NCBI RefSeq assembly: GCF_013363995.1
Contig: NZ_JABWGO010000012.1
Span: 124,001 to 188,000 of the forward strand
Source: Nonomuraea rhodomycinica
GTDB lineage: Bacteria; Actinomycetota; Actinomycetes; Streptosporangiales; Streptosporangiaceae
Length of the DNA stretch: 64,000 nt
Reading direction: 5' to 3'
The translations under genes were made by a program, and so were the position numbers. The notes beneath the pieces were generated by a model. The model was not told the origin of the DNA. It did no database searches and saw only the letters and a list, made by a program, of their open reading frames with translations. Positions 17,496-25,597 of the stretch are shown in pieces. Position 1 is the stretch's first letter. Each line of letters opens with the position of its first letter.

Positions 17496-18860
17496 TCAGT
17501 ACGACTTCTGCGTCTGCACGTTGAAGTCGTCCATCTTGACCTTCTTGGCGGGGTTCGTCAGCGGGTCGTCGATGGAGATCACGTCGAGCCCCTCGCGGAT
17601 GTCGCTGGAGTAGATGTAGCCGTTGTAGTAGTAAGCCGACCAGGAGCCGGCCACCGGGTCGTCGCCGCCGTCCGGGTACGGCCCGCGCTCGAAGAAGCCG
17701 ATCTCCCTCGGCGCCGAGGAGTCGGTGAAGTCCCAGATCGACACCCCGCCCTGGTACCACGCCTGCACCATGACGTCCTTGCCGGGCACCGGCACGAGCG
17801 AGCCGTTGTGGGCGACGCAGTTCTCCTCCCGCTGCTGCTCGCGGGGCATCTTGAAGTAGCCGCGCCGCTCCAGCCGGCCGTCGACGATGTCGTAGATCGC
17901 GTTGGCGCCCTTGGTCTGCGGGGTGTTGCGGTCGCAGGTGGGCGCGCTGCCGCCGCCCAGCTCGTCGCTGAAGACCACCTTGGTGGCGTCGTTGTTGAAC
18001 GTCGCCGAGTGCCAGATCTGGAAGTTGGTCTCGTCGCGGATCTGCTGCAGCACCCTCGGGTTCACGGGGTCGGAGATGTCGAGCAGCACCCCGTCGCCGA
18101 AGCAGGCCGCGGCGGCGAGCTTCTTCTCCGGGTACGCGGTGATGTCGTGGCAGCCGCCGCTGCCCTTCTGGCGCTCGGGGAAGATGTTCGGCCTGGCGAC
18201 GACCCGCGCGGAGCGGGGGTCCTTGACCGGGATCTCCACGACCTGGATGACCTGGTGCTCCGGCGTGCAGGTCGCCGAGTCCGCCTCACCGCCCGGGGAG
18301 GAGACGTACACGTAGAGCGTCTCGCCCTGCGGCACCATGGTGTGCGTGTGCGACCCGCACTCGGTCGCCACGGACGAGACGTACGTCGGATGGGTCTTGT
18401 CGCTGATGTCGAAGATGCGCAGACCCTCCCAGGCGCGCGTGTCCTCGTCGGAGCCGCAGCCCGCGTCGCTGCGGGGCTCGTCCACCGACAGGATCAGCAG
18501 GTCGCCGTAGACGGAGACGTCGTTCTGCTGGGCCGGGCAGGCCACCTGGCTGACCGTCCGCGGCCTGGCCGGGTCGCTGATGTCGTAGACGGAGAACCCG
18601 CCGAAGTTGCCGACGAACGCGTAGTCTCCCTGGAAGGCCAGGTCGGTGTTCCAGTCCATCTCGTTGTTCAGCGGCGCCGCGCGCGGGACGTTGGCCACCA
18701 GCTTGACGTTGGAGCTGGTCATCACGGCGTCGTCGCCCGACCCCTGTGAGGTGCCCGCTGAGCGCGGCGTGGGCCCGCCGGGGTCCGATCCCGACCCGCA
18801 CGCGGACACGAGCAGGGCGACCGCGCACAACACCGCCCCCCGAACCCTGGCAGAGATCAC
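17496..18860 (-). CDS. LVIVD-repeat beta-propeller lipoprotein
   Basis: A 454-residue lipoprotein. Signal with lipobox: AVLCAVALLVSACGS, Cys about residue 20. The body is a series of propeller blades with YDISDPARPRTV, FDISDKTHPTYV, LDISDPVNPRVL and WDFTDSSAPREI, typical of LVIVD-repeat extracellular proteins. Several cysteines suggest disulfides. The function is unknown. The start is GTG 18860. It is divergent from the DUF305 gene with only 37 bp between the start codons. Confidence 0.8.
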   Translation of the reverse strand: MISARVRGAVLCAVALLVSACGSGSDPGGPTPRSAGTSQGSGDDAVMTSSNVKLVANVPRAAPLNNEMDWNTDLAFQGDYAFVGNFGGFSVYDISDPARPRTVSQVACPAQQNDVSVYGDLLILSVDEPRSDAGCGSDEDTRAWEGLRIFDISDKTHPTYVSSVATECGSHTHTMVPQGETLYVYVSSPGGEADSATCTPEHQVIQVVEIPVKDPRSARVVARPNIFPERQKGSGGCHDITAYPEKKLAAAACFGDGVLLDISDPVNPRVLQQIRDETNFQIWHSATFNNDATKVVFSDELGGGSAPTCDRNTPQTKGANAIYDIVDGRLERRGYFKMPREQQREENCVAHNGSLVPVPGKDVMVQAWYQGGVSIWDFTDSSAPREIGFFERGPYPDGGDDPVAGSWSAYYYNGYIYSSDIREGLDVISIDDPLTNPAKKVKMDDFNVQTQKSY

Positions 18861-18897
18861 GCACGTACCCCTCGTCTTGTGTCCCAGTATGGAAGCT

Positions 18898-19551
18898 ATG
18901 TCAGTACGATCGCGGTCCGTACCGCCTCTTGTCGCAATTATGGCGATATTGGCGGTGGGGGCGTGTGCCGAGCGGGCGGCCGGCCCCTCGGCCGTGGGCA
19001 CCGGCGCCCCGGTGATCGTCCCAGGCGAACCGGGAGCTCCCGCCCGTACGGCCACGCCGGGGGAGCGGGTCGGCCAGGCCGACCGGGAGCCCGGCGCGGC
19101 GGACGTCCGCTTCGCCGAGGGCATGATCCCGCACCATCGCCAGGCCCTGGAGATGACCGCCCTGGTGGCCGAGCGCACGGGGAACGCGACCGTGCGGGGC
19201 TTCGCCGCGCAGATCGCCGCGGCCCAGCAGCCCGAGATCACCGTGATGACCCGCTGGCTCGCCGGCCTCGGCCGCTCCGTCCCGGCCGGGCACGAGCACG
19301 GCCCGGAGGGCTACGGGATGGCCTCGCTGGAGGAGATGAACGCCCTGCGCGCCGCCCGCTCCGCCGCCTTCGACCGCCTGTTCCTGCGCCTGATGATCAG
19401 GCACCACGAGGGCGCGCTGCGGATGGCCCGCGAGCAGCTCTCCGCCGGGCGGGACGTGGGCATGCGGCGCATGGCGCGGGACGTGTACGCGGGCCAGAGC
19501 GTGGAGATCGCCCGCATGAGGCGGACGCTGGAGTCGCTGCCCGGCGCCTAG
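18898..19551 (+). CDS. DUF305 lipoprotein
   Basis: A 217-residue predicted lipoprotein: hydrophobic signal VAIMAILAVGAC with lipobox Cys near residue 22, a Pro/Gly/Ala linker, then two DUF305 half-repeats, FAEGMIPHHRQALEMTALV and LFLRLMIRHHEGALRMAREQL. The His-His pairs suggest metal (copper) binding. GGAAG lies just before the ATG at 18898; an ATG at 18889 is also in frame. It may act with the divergent LVIVD lipoprotein, since the two share a very short promoter region. Confidence 0.85.
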   Translation: MSVRSRSVPPLVAIMAILAVGACAERAAGPSAVGTGAPVIVPGEPGAPARTATPGERVGQADREPGAADVRFAEGMIPHHRQALEMTALVAERTGNATVRGFAAQIAAAQQPEITVMTRWLAGLGRSVPAGHEHGPEGYGMASLEEMNALRAARSAAFDRLFLRLMIRHHEGALRMAREQLSAGRDVGMRRMARDVYAGQSVEIARMRRTLESLPGA

Positions 19552-19582
19552 CGGGCCGGGCCGAGGGTGCTGCCGAGGGGGT

Positions 19583-19999
19583 TCAGGACGGCCAGAGCAT
19601 GTTGGTCAGCTCGGCGTCGAGGTCCATGAAGTCGGTCTCGCGCCCCGCGGGCACCTTCTCGTACGTGCGGTGCAGGAACTCGGTGAGCGGCGTCAACGGC
19701 ACCTCGAACAGCGCCTGGCCGAAGGGGGAGGTCAGGCTGATGTGCAGCGTGCGCTCGCCGTCGGAGCGGGCCGGCCACACCTGCACGTCCCCGTCGCCGA
19801 CGCGGCGCACGATGCCGACGGTCAGCAGCTCCCTGGCGAAGATCCACTCGACCGGTTCGTCGTTCCCCACGTGGAAGGCCATACGGATCGCGTAGGGGTC
19901 GTCGGCGGTGTAGCTGAGGCCGGCGAGCAGGGGGACGGTGGTTCGGTCGGGGACCACAAGCCGGAGGCCAAGCTCGGCGGAGACGGTGGTGCTGTTCAT
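19583..19999 (-). CDS. ssgB: SsgB-like sporulation/cell division protein
   Basis: A 138-residue SsgA-like protein. The conserved core (LRLVVPDRTTVPLLAGLSYTADDPYAI, EWIFARELL, GDGDVQVWP, SPFGQALFE) and the size match SsgB, which positions FtsZ for sporulation septation in filamentous actinobacteria. The start is ATG 19999. It stands alone; the 442 bp upstream should hold a developmental promoter. Assignment to SsgB rather than another paralogue is inferred from overall similarity. Confidence 0.85.
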   Translation of the reverse strand: MNSTTVSAELGLRLVVPDRTTVPLLAGLSYTADDPYAIRMAFHVGNDEPVEWIFARELLTVGIVRRVGDGDVQVWPARSDGERTLHISLTSPFGQALFEVPLTPLTEFLHRTYEKVPAGRETDFMDLDAELTNMLWPS

Positions 20000-20441
20000 C
20001 GTCAGCCAAACCTTTTTGTCGTAGGTCCCCTCTTCGGGGCTTTCACTGCTCTGACGGACTTCGTCCTGAGCTATGACGCGGAACGAAGAAACCTGTAGGA
20101 AAGATTCCGCTCCCAGGGCCTTCTGTAACGCACCTCACAGCTGGACATTCGGGCATCTATCTGGCCAAACGTCATCAGTCGGCTGGTATTTGCGAGGGCT
20201 TTGCGCGCTCCCCAGCCGGCTGCGGTGGAACCCTTCATGAACGTTTCCGGAGAAAAGATCACGATCGGCTCCTACCGGAACACGTCGATGGTATGCCACC
20301 GACCCGCTCCGGCGACGGGCAACCACCCCCTTTCCCTCGAATCCCCGCCCCTGACCGCCTCCCGGCGCGCCGCCGCTTCGCCAGGAGGTCCCGGGGTGCG
20401 GTATGGTTTTCCCGTCGGCAGCCGCAAGGGGCCGCACATCA
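20000..20441. other. Intergenic, ssgB upstream and tRNA-Val promoter region
   Basis: No gene seen. Less GC-rich than its surroundings. It must carry the ssgB promoter (minus) and the tRNA-Val promoter (plus), but I cannot place either with confidence. Confidence 0.4.
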
Positions 20442-20513
20442 GGGCGATTAGCTCAGCGGGAGAGCGCTTCGTTCACACCGAAGAGGTCACTGGTTCGATC
20501 CCAGTATCGCCCA
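20442..20513 (+). tRNA. tRNA-Val(CAC), probable element attachment site
   Basis: Acceptor GGGCGAT/ATCGCCC, anticodon loop TTCACAC (anticodon CAC), T loop GGTTCGATCCC; the next bases are CCG, so CCA is not encoded. An integrase gene pointing towards it ends 79 bp downstream, the classic layout of an attL at the 3' end of a tRNA gene. The matching attR was not found in the window and probably lies to the right. Confidence 0.93.
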
Positions 20514-20523
20514 CCGCACGTCA

Positions 20524-20556
20524 GAGGCCCTTTCCGGGAAGACCGGGAAGGGCCTC
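20524..20556 (+). terminator. tRNA-Val terminator
   Basis: Inverted repeat GAGGCCCTTTCCGG/CCGGGAAGGGCCTC (13 of 14 pairs, five-base loop) directly after the tRNA. It also faces the 3' end of the convergent integrase gene. Confidence 0.75.
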
Positions 20557-20565
20557 TTGCATGAT

Positions 20566-20615
20566 CGTGCGTCGTACGTGCGTCATGATCGCTAACGTGC
20601 GTCGCCTGACGCACG
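20566..20615. repeat. CGTGCGTCR repeats, candidate integrase arm sites
   Basis: CGTGCGTCG (20566), CGTGCGTCA (20577), CGTGCGTCG (20596) and the inverted TGACGCACG (20607-20615) lie between the tRNA and the end of the integrase gene. Short repeats next to the core site are typical arm-type sites for a tyrosine recombinase or excisionase. Inference from position. Confidence 0.5.
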
Positions 20616-21728
20616 CCGCCGCCACGACTGGACGACCTTCTCGTGGGCGTCCGGAGCCAGATGCGCGTAACGCTGGGTAGTGGTGAAGCTCTCGTGTCCC
20701 AGTAGCGACTGTACGTCGTAAAGGGGCACGCCGTCCTGAACCAACCAGCTCGCCGCGGTGTGCCGCATGATCCTCGGCGGGAAGCGGCGGATCCCCGCCA
20801 CCTCGATGCTCGGGTACCAGATCCGGTCGCGGAAGTTGCCGTCGTCGATCAGCCCGCCGCCCGGCGCGGTGAACACCCTCTCCATGCGCCCCCGGCCCTG
20901 CATGAGCCGGCTCATCCCCGCCAGCGTGAGCGCCGGCACCGGCACCACCCGGTTGCTCTTCATGCTCTTGGGATACGCGCGCAGCCCCTCCCGGGTCTGC
21001 ACCTCCACCACCGCCAGCAGACCACGCATCCAGTCCACCCGGTGCGCGTGCAGCCCGTACAGCTCACCAGGCCGCAGCCCCACGTCCATGCCGAGCTCGA
21101 CCAGGGTCCGCCACCCGGGGCCGTGTAGCTCCTCCACAGCGGCGTACAGCGCCTGGGCCTCCTCCCGCTCGTAGAACTCGACCGACTTGGCGTTGCGGCG
21201 CGGCAGGTCGAGGTCGCCGAACGGGTTCACCATGACGACCGGAGGGTTCTCCTTCATCGCGGCCCGATACATGGATCCCATCAGATACACGATGTCGTGG
21301 ATGGTCGACGCGGCCAGCGTGGGGATCTCGTCCGGGTCGGCGAACGGGCTGACCGTGCGGCCTTTGTGCCGGACACGCCGGGTTTCGATCAGTTCGCCCA
21401 CCCACGCCTGGGCGTCGACCCGCTGGACCGCCTGCATGGGCCAGTCGCCCCACTTGGGCTGGCAGTGGGTCGCCCACAGGGAGGCATTCTTGGCCTTCGT
21501 CGGGCCTTCGACAAGCCGGGCCTTCGTCCAGCGGGCATACCAGTCAGCGACCTTGATCTTGCCTGCGTTCGGGTCGCGGACGTCGCCGGCCGCGAACTTG
21601 GCTTCCTGCTGCTTGGCCCACTTCTCGACGACGGACTTGAGCCGGTTCGTCTCGGTGACCCGCTTGCCGTTGGGCATGCGCACGGTCGCCTGGTAGAGGC
21701 CGCTCGGGAGGCGGCGGATGTAGGGCAT
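20592..21728 (-). CDS. int: Tyrosine integrase of the element
   Basis: A 378-residue site-specific recombinase. Residues about 1-60 are the arm-binding AP2-like region (YIRRLPSGLYQATVRMPNGKRVTETNRLKS), about 65-165 the SAM-like core-binding domain, and about 185-365 the catalytic domain with Arg in GLRPGELYGL, Lys in MKSNRVVPVP, the box PPRIMRHTAASW, His in LLGHES and the nucleophile Tyr in TTTQRYAHL. The first His of the usual HxLRH box reads Arg. The start is ATG 21728 with GGAG upstream. It lies beside tRNA-Val and is most likely the integrase that inserted the whole element. Confidence 0.92.
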   Translation of the reverse strand: MPYIRRLPSGLYQATVRMPNGKRVTETNRLKSVVEKWAKQQEAKFAAGDVRDPNAGKIKVADWYARWTKARLVEGPTKAKNASLWATHCQPKWGDWPMQAVQRVDAQAWVGELIETRRVRHKGRTVSPFADPDEIPTLAASTIHDIVYLMGSMYRAAMKENPPVVMVNPFGDLDLPRRNAKSVEFYEREEAQALYAAVEELHGPGWRTLVELGMDVGLRPGELYGLHAHRVDWMRGLLAVVEVQTREGLRAYPKSMKSNRVVPVPALTLAGMSRLMQGRGRMERVFTAPGGGLIDDGNFRDRIWYPSIEVAGIRRFPPRIMRHTAASWLVQDGVPLYDVQSLLGHESFTTTQRYAHLAPDAHEKVVQSWRRRASGDAR

Positions 21729-21749
21729 GGGGAACGCTCCAGGGGGTGC

Positions 21750-22547
21750 TTATCGGAGGCGGACGCACACGTCCAGCAGCGGATCCACGCGGGCGTGGAT
21801 GATGCCGCCGCACCCCGCTGCGGCGGTCGGCCCGGGCTGGGGTGCGGGCGCTGTCGTGGCTGCTGGGCGCGCGTCCACTGTAGGCCGCTCGGTGCGCCGT
21901 GGCGGGGCCGTCACCGCGACGACCGTCTCCCGTTCCCGTCGCGGCTCTCGCACGGCGGCTGACGGCTCCGGTCGCCTCCTGGTGGGCCGCGAGCTCGGCG
22001 CCGGTGTACGGCGGGCCGGCCGGGTCACCTCCGTCGCGCCTCGCTGGCTCGGGCCCGCGGTGGCCGGTGTGGCGGCGAGCCTCCGGGGCTCGGCCACGGC
22101 CGGGGGAGCGGTGGGCCGCCGCGACGGGCGCGCCGTCGACGGCCGGGTCGTGGAAGGGAGGTCGGCGCGGGTGCCGTCCACGGTCATGACGATGGTCGTC
22201 GGCGGCGGGGCCGCGTACGGCCTGCGCTCGTCGCTGTCCAGGACGCCGGTGATGGCGAGGGCGATCGTGCCGACGATCGCGGTGGCCGCGGTGCCGGCGG
22301 CAGCCGAGGCGGCGCGCTCGTGCTCACGCGCCCACTCCCAGGCGCCGGCCAGCAGCGGGATGGGGAAGACCCCGCGCCAGTCGCGGCGGCGGTAGCGGGC
22401 CAGTAGGGCGTCGATCGCGTCCTGCCGTTCGATGCCCTGGAGCGTCGTGGCGACGGTGATGATCAGCCGGTCGTTTTCCCAGTGGGCGACGACGTCGAAC
22501 GGTGGGTCGTGCTCCTCCCGGAGCTCCCAGTCGGGTAACCCGCTCAC
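21750..22547 (-). CDS. Hypothetical protein with TM helix and disordered tail
   Basis: No family recognised. A 265-residue product from the GTG at 22547, which overlaps the previous stop as GTGA. Residues 1-75 look folded (LPDWELREEHDPPFDVVAHWENDRLIIT); one membrane helix follows (about 85-105: AAAGTAATAIVGTIALAITGVL); then about 150 residues rich in Pro/Arg/Thr/Ala, and a final segment with two cysteines. The soluble N-terminus, single helix and extended tail suggest a cell-envelope protein. It is co-transcribed with the gene at 22544 and lies just upstream of the integrase. Confidence 0.6.
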   Translation of the reverse strand: MSGLPDWELREEHDPPFDVVAHWENDRLIITVATTLQGIERQDAIDALLARYRRRDWRGVFPIPLLAGAWEWAREHERAASAAAGTAATAIVGTIALAITGVLDSDERRPYAAPPPTTIVMTVDGTRADLPSTTRPSTARPSRRPTAPPAVAEPRRLAATPATAGPSQRGATEVTRPARRTPAPSSRPTRRRPEPSAAVREPRRERETVVAVTAPPRRTERPTVDARPAATTAPAPQPGPTAAAGCGGIIHARVDPLLDVCVRLR

Positions 22548-22975
22548 TGGTCTCGACCCCCGCTGTACTGTTCGCGCAGCAGCTGCCACCGTCTGTCGGC
22601 GTCGGCCGGGTCGTCGCGGCCGGTCGGCCGGATGCCGACGGTGATCTCGCGGCCGTCGACCCACTCGGTGATGAAGTGGACGCGCCGGCCTTTCCGGGCG
22701 AGGGCGTGCCGGATTTCGGGCGGCGCGTGGCCGGCGCGTTCGGTGTCGAGCTGTTCGAACAGTTGGCCGACGAGGAGTTGGAGCGTGTCGATCTGGTCGG
22801 CCATGCGGGTGACGACGGTGCGCATGAACCGTGGGTCGACTAGCTGGGCGTCGGTCAGCTGTCGTACGTCTGTGGTGCCCTCCCGCAGGGCTGTTTTGGC
22901 ATGTCTCGGGCTTTCGCCCACTTCTTTGTTGGCGATCTTTCCCACCCCCCGGCGGTATGCTGCGGCCCCACGCAC
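22544..22975 (-). CDS. Hypothetical protein, first gene of int-proximal operon
   Basis: No family recognised. Up to 143 residues, soluble. Visible features are a helical amphipathic segment RFMRTVVTRMADQIDTLQLLVGQLFEQLD and a C-terminal segment RRVHFITEWVDGREITVGIRPTG. GTG 22975 is the longest start; a GTG at 22945 next to a G-rich stretch is an alternative. The stop is fused to the start of the next gene (GTGA), so the pair is coupled. Confidence 0.55.
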   Translation of the reverse strand: MRGAAAYRRGVGKIANKEVGESPRHAKTALREGTTDVRQLTDAQLVDPRFMRTVVTRMADQIDTLQLLVGQLFEQLDTERAGHAPPEIRHALARKGRRVHFITEWVDGREITVGIRPTGRDDPADADRRWQLLREQYSGGRDQ

Positions 22976-23200
22976 GCGGTTTCGGATTGCGCCTCAATAG
23001 GGCATTTGACGCTCACAAACCGCGATCGGCAACTTACGGACAGGACCGTTGCAGGAACGTGACGTTGCAGCTTTATGCAGCTTAAAGCACGCTCTATACC
23101 AGGAGTTTCGGTTGTTAGCGCGCACAACCTCACTACCTGCGAAGACCATGTGTGAGGCGGTGTTTACGGCCGGTCAAAACACAGGTGGGCGTCGGTGTGC

Positions 23201-23230
23201 GCGGTCACCTGTCGTACGACAGATGACCGC
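23201..23230. terminator. Hairpin after the GntR operon
   Basis: GCGGTCA/TGACCGC arms enclose the 14-bp perfect palindrome CTGTCGTACGACAG (23209-23222). It lies about 50 bp past the stop of the minus-strand GntR gene and may be its terminator, or an operator for the gene starting at 22975. Apart from this, 22976-23278 holds no gene I can see; it should contain the promoter of the 22975 operon. Confidence 0.5.
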
Positions 23231-23278
23231 GAGGGCTGCCGGCAGGTCCGCCGCAGATGCGGGGGCTTCGCTGCCGGA

Positions 23279-23989
23279 TCACTGCTCGATGGTTCGCTCA
23301 TACTCCAGCTCATAGAGATGGCCCGGCTTGACGATGATGCTCACCTCGACAGGCCGGCCGCTGTCCGAGTAGATGACGCGGAACTGCCTCAGCACCGACA
23401 CGCCGTCGGGGATGTCGAGGTGCTCGACCTCCTCAGGAGTCGGCATCCGAGACGACACGCGGTCGACCAGCCTCCGCTCGGGAAATCCCGCCTGTGCGAG
23501 GACCGCCGGCGCGCCACCGCGAATCTTGGTGCGGTTGATCAGCGGAGTGCCGGCAGCAATGCTCAGCGGGTAGTACGACCAGCAGACCTCAACGGGAACG
23601 CCAGCGCGCAGTGTGAGGCGCTGGCGCAGCACGGCCCCCTCCCCAGACTCCAAGCTGAGGGCACGCGCAACATCCTTCGGCGGCTCGCCTTCTTCAACGC
23701 CGAGGAGCTTGTACGAATACCCGCCAGGCGACGGCTCGAAGTAGGCGGACTCCGACACCACCACCATCTGCGCGTCTCGCACTGTCACGGCCTTGCCCTG
23801 CTGCCCCAGCACCCATCCCTCCGCCTTCAGGATGCCGACCGCGTTCGCGATCGCCGTGCCGGACGCTCCGTACCGTTGCTGCAGCGCACGGGTAGAAGGG
23901 ATCGCCTCGCCGGGCGCGAGCGTCCCGGCCATGATCTGCGCGCGGAGGTCCGCCGCGATCTGGATGTGCTTCGGCCGGTCATCCGACAT
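23279..23989 (-). CDS. GntR-family regulator (HTH plus UTRA)
   Basis: A 236-residue regulator from ATG 23989: winged helix at about residues 5-72 (HIQIAADLRAQIMAGTLAPGEAIPSTRALQQRYGASGTAIANAVGILKAEGWV) and a UTRA ligand-binding domain at about 90-230 (LRQRLTLRAGVPVEVCWSYYPL, PVEVSIIVKPG). A GTG at 24016 that overlaps the previous stop as GTGA is a possible earlier start. KorSA-type GntR regulators repress transfer and excision genes of actinomycete integrative elements; by position this one should repress the divergent plus-strand operon at 24748 and its own operon. Confidence 0.85.
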   Translation of the reverse strand: MSDDRPKHIQIAADLRAQIMAGTLAPGEAIPSTRALQQRYGASGTAIANAVGILKAEGWVLGQQGKAVTVRDAQMVVVSESAYFEPSPGGYSYKLLGVEEGEPPKDVARALSLESGEGAVLRQRLTLRAGVPVEVCWSYYPLSIAAGTPLINRTKIRGGAPAVLAQAGFPERRLVDRVSSRMPTPEEVEHLDIPDGVSVLRQFRVIYSDSGRPVEVSIIVKPGHLYELEYERTIEQ

Positions 23990-24012
23990 AGCCACCGGTC
24001 GGTCCTCTCTGG

Positions 24013-24552
24013 TCACAGGGACAGGGCGTAGCGCAGGTGTCTGCCCCGCGCGAGCATGGTCATCATGCTGGCCTCGATCGGCCGGCCGGCATCGGATTTC
24101 AGGACTCGGAACAGCACCAGCACCCATTCGCCGGCCGGTAGGTGCAGCATCTGGCGTTCCCTGTCGGTCGGCTCTCGGGCGGACACGTCCTCGTCCGCGT
24201 GGCCGGGCGTGTGACCGAGTTCGGTAAGCAGCCTGACGGCTCCGCCTGGAACCTTTCGCGGCTCGGCGAGGCGGGTGCCCCGGGCGATGTCCGCCGGGTA
24301 GTAGGAGTCGGTCAGTTCGACCGGCTGGCCGTCGAGCAGCATGGTTCGGCGGCGGACGATCACGGTTTCGCCGGGCTGGATACCGAGTGCGGCGGCGATG
24401 TGGGCGGGCGGCTCGATCTCGGCGACTTCGCGGAGGAGTTGGGTACCGGCCTGGCCGTGCTGTGCGGCTTCCTGAGCCCAGGCGTCGGGTTCACCTGCTT
24501 GCGGTCGGACGTATGGGGCGGAAACGCTCACCCACCGTTTCGCATCTGCCAT
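24013..24552 (-). CDS. UTRA-only protein, GntR effector domain without HTH
   Basis: A 179-residue protein that aligns by eye with the UTRA part of the following GntR protein (IVRRRTMLLDGQPVELTDSYYPADIARGTRL, WVLVLFRVLKSDAGRPIEASMMTML) but begins with only about 40 residues of non-HTH sequence. It could sense a ligand and modulate its DNA-binding neighbour by heterodimerising; that is inference. The start is ATG 24552 with GGCAGG upstream. It is the first gene of the repressor operon and its promoter region holds the repeats at 24604. Confidence 0.75.
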   Translation of the reverse strand: MADAKRWVSVSAPYVRPQAGEPDAWAQEAAQHGQAGTQLLREVAEIEPPAHIAAALGIQPGETVIVRRRTMLLDGQPVELTDSYYPADIARGTRLAEPRKVPGGAVRLLTELGHTPGHADEDVSAREPTDRERQMLHLPAGEWVLVLFRVLKSDAGRPIEASMMTMLARGRHLRYALSL

Positions 24553-24603
24553 GACCTGCCTGTTTTGTGATCGATGTCCGGCTTCTTAATGCTCCACCTT
24601 ACT

Positions 24604-24688
24604 GGAGAAGCGACACGGTTCCCCGATCAAGGCAAGGCGTTTGTTACCTCGAAATGTTTGTGGCTTCTCCGGAGAAGCAATACAGTTC
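24604..24688. promoter_or_regulatory. Divergent operator region with two direct repeats
   Basis: GGAGAAGCGACACGGTTC (24604-24621) and GGAGAAGCAATACAGTTC (24671-24688) match at 15 of 18 positions. The second is preceded by CTTCTCC, giving the perfect 14-bp palindrome CTTCTCCGGAGAAG (24664-24677). One copy is next to the repressor operon start (24552), the other next to the transfer operon start (24748). This is the likely binding region of the GntR protein. Confidence 0.65.
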
Positions 24689-24747
24689 GCTTAGTGCCCG
24701 AGGAGCCACCGGAGCGACGGGCGACATGAGTTCTGGAGGTGAATTCT

Positions 24748-24996
24748 GTGCAGAAGGAGCCCCACGCCCTGCTGACCCTCAAGCAGGCCGCGGCCATGCT
24801 CAACGTCTCCCGCATGACCGTGGATCGAGCGGTCAAGGCCGGAGAGATCCCGAGCATCAGGTTCCGCCGCACCTACAAGGTCCCCCGCGCCTTCATCGTC
24901 CGGCTGCTGGACATTGCCGAGTCGGGCCAGAGCGTCGTGGTGGAGGAGTACGCCGCGGTGTATCGCGCTGAGACCCTCGCCGAGGTGGCGGTCTGA
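24748..24996 (+). CDS. Excisionase-like HTH protein
   Basis: An 82-residue DNA-binding protein. LLTLKQAAAMLNVSRMTVDRAVKAGEIPSIRF (about residues 9-40) is a MerR/excisionase-type winged helix as found in AICE Xis proteins and some phage excisionases. The start is GTG 24748 with GGAGG eight bases upstream; an in-frame GTG at 24739 lacks a better site. It is first in the long plus-strand operon, directly downstream of the operator, so it is probably expressed when repression is lifted and then directs excision with the integrase. Confidence 0.8.
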   Translation: MQKEPHALLTLKQAAAMLNVSRMTVDRAVKAGEIPSIRFRRTYKVPRAFIVRLLDIAESGQSVVVEEYAAVYRAETLAEVAV

Positions 24997-25103
24997 TGCC
25001 GCCGACCTACCCCAGACATGCCGCAGGCGGCCCCGCATCTGCCAAGACCCGGGCCGCCCGCCGTGTCCCCCCGCCCGTACGAGCCGGAAGGAACGCAACC
25101 ATC

Positions 25104-25409
25104 ATGCCACAGACCCTCGCCCCGGCCCTGGTCCCGCAGCAGCGCCGCCCCTGCCCGGTGGCGACGCCCTGGTGCGTCCGCCACGATCACGGCGAGTCGG
25201 CTTGCTACGCCGCCGACCGGCCGATCCCCGGCCAGCCCCACCACGGTGCTCGGCCGTACGTCGGCATCAACCACCACCCCGGCTACGGCATCGCCATCGA
25301 GCTGTACCGCAGCGCCGACGAACCGCTCTCCCTCGACGACGCCGAGACGATCGGCCTCGCCCTCCTCGCCGCGGTCGCCGCCGCCCGGGCCGGGACGGTC
25401 ACCCGATGA
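25104..25409 (+). CDS. Small Cys/His-containing hypothetical protein
   Basis: A 101-residue product from ATG 25104, behind GGAAGGA. An ATG at 24996 overlapping the previous stop (TGATG) would add 36 low-complexity residues. The motif CPVATPWCVRHDHGESAC could bind a metal. The C-terminal half (GYGIAIELYRSADEPLSLDDAETIGLALLAAVAAA) is of a kind common in actinobacterial mobile elements (DUF6907-like, tentative). Function unknown. It ends in ATGA overlapping the next gene. Confidence 0.65.
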   Translation: MPQTLAPALVPQQRRPCPVATPWCVRHDHGESACYAADRPIPGQPHHGARPYVGINHHPGYGIAIELYRSADEPLSLDDAETIGLALLAAVAAARAGTVTR

Positions 25410-25597
25410 GCGGGTGGGCTGACGGCGACGACATCCCGCCCGCCTACACCGACGAAGGACTCGAACTCGTGGCAGGCACCTGGGCCCGATCCTTCGTCGC
25501 GCTGCTGCGAGGCGACCGCGAGGGGTCGGCCGCCGAGAGGAACCGCGCCGAGGTGCTCTCCCGCAACCCCCGCCTGCGCCGTAGCCGCGACAGGTGA
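25406..25597 (+). CDS. Small hypothetical protein
   Basis: A 63-residue acidic-then-basic protein of unknown function (GWADGDDIPPAYTDEGLEL, RRSRDR at the end). Its ATG overlaps the previous stop and its stop overlaps the next GTG, so it is tightly coupled in the operon. That coupling is the main support for it being real. Confidence 0.6.
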   Translation: MSGWADGDDIPPAYTDEGLELVAGTWARSFVALLRGDREGSAAERNRAEVLSRNPRLRRSRDR

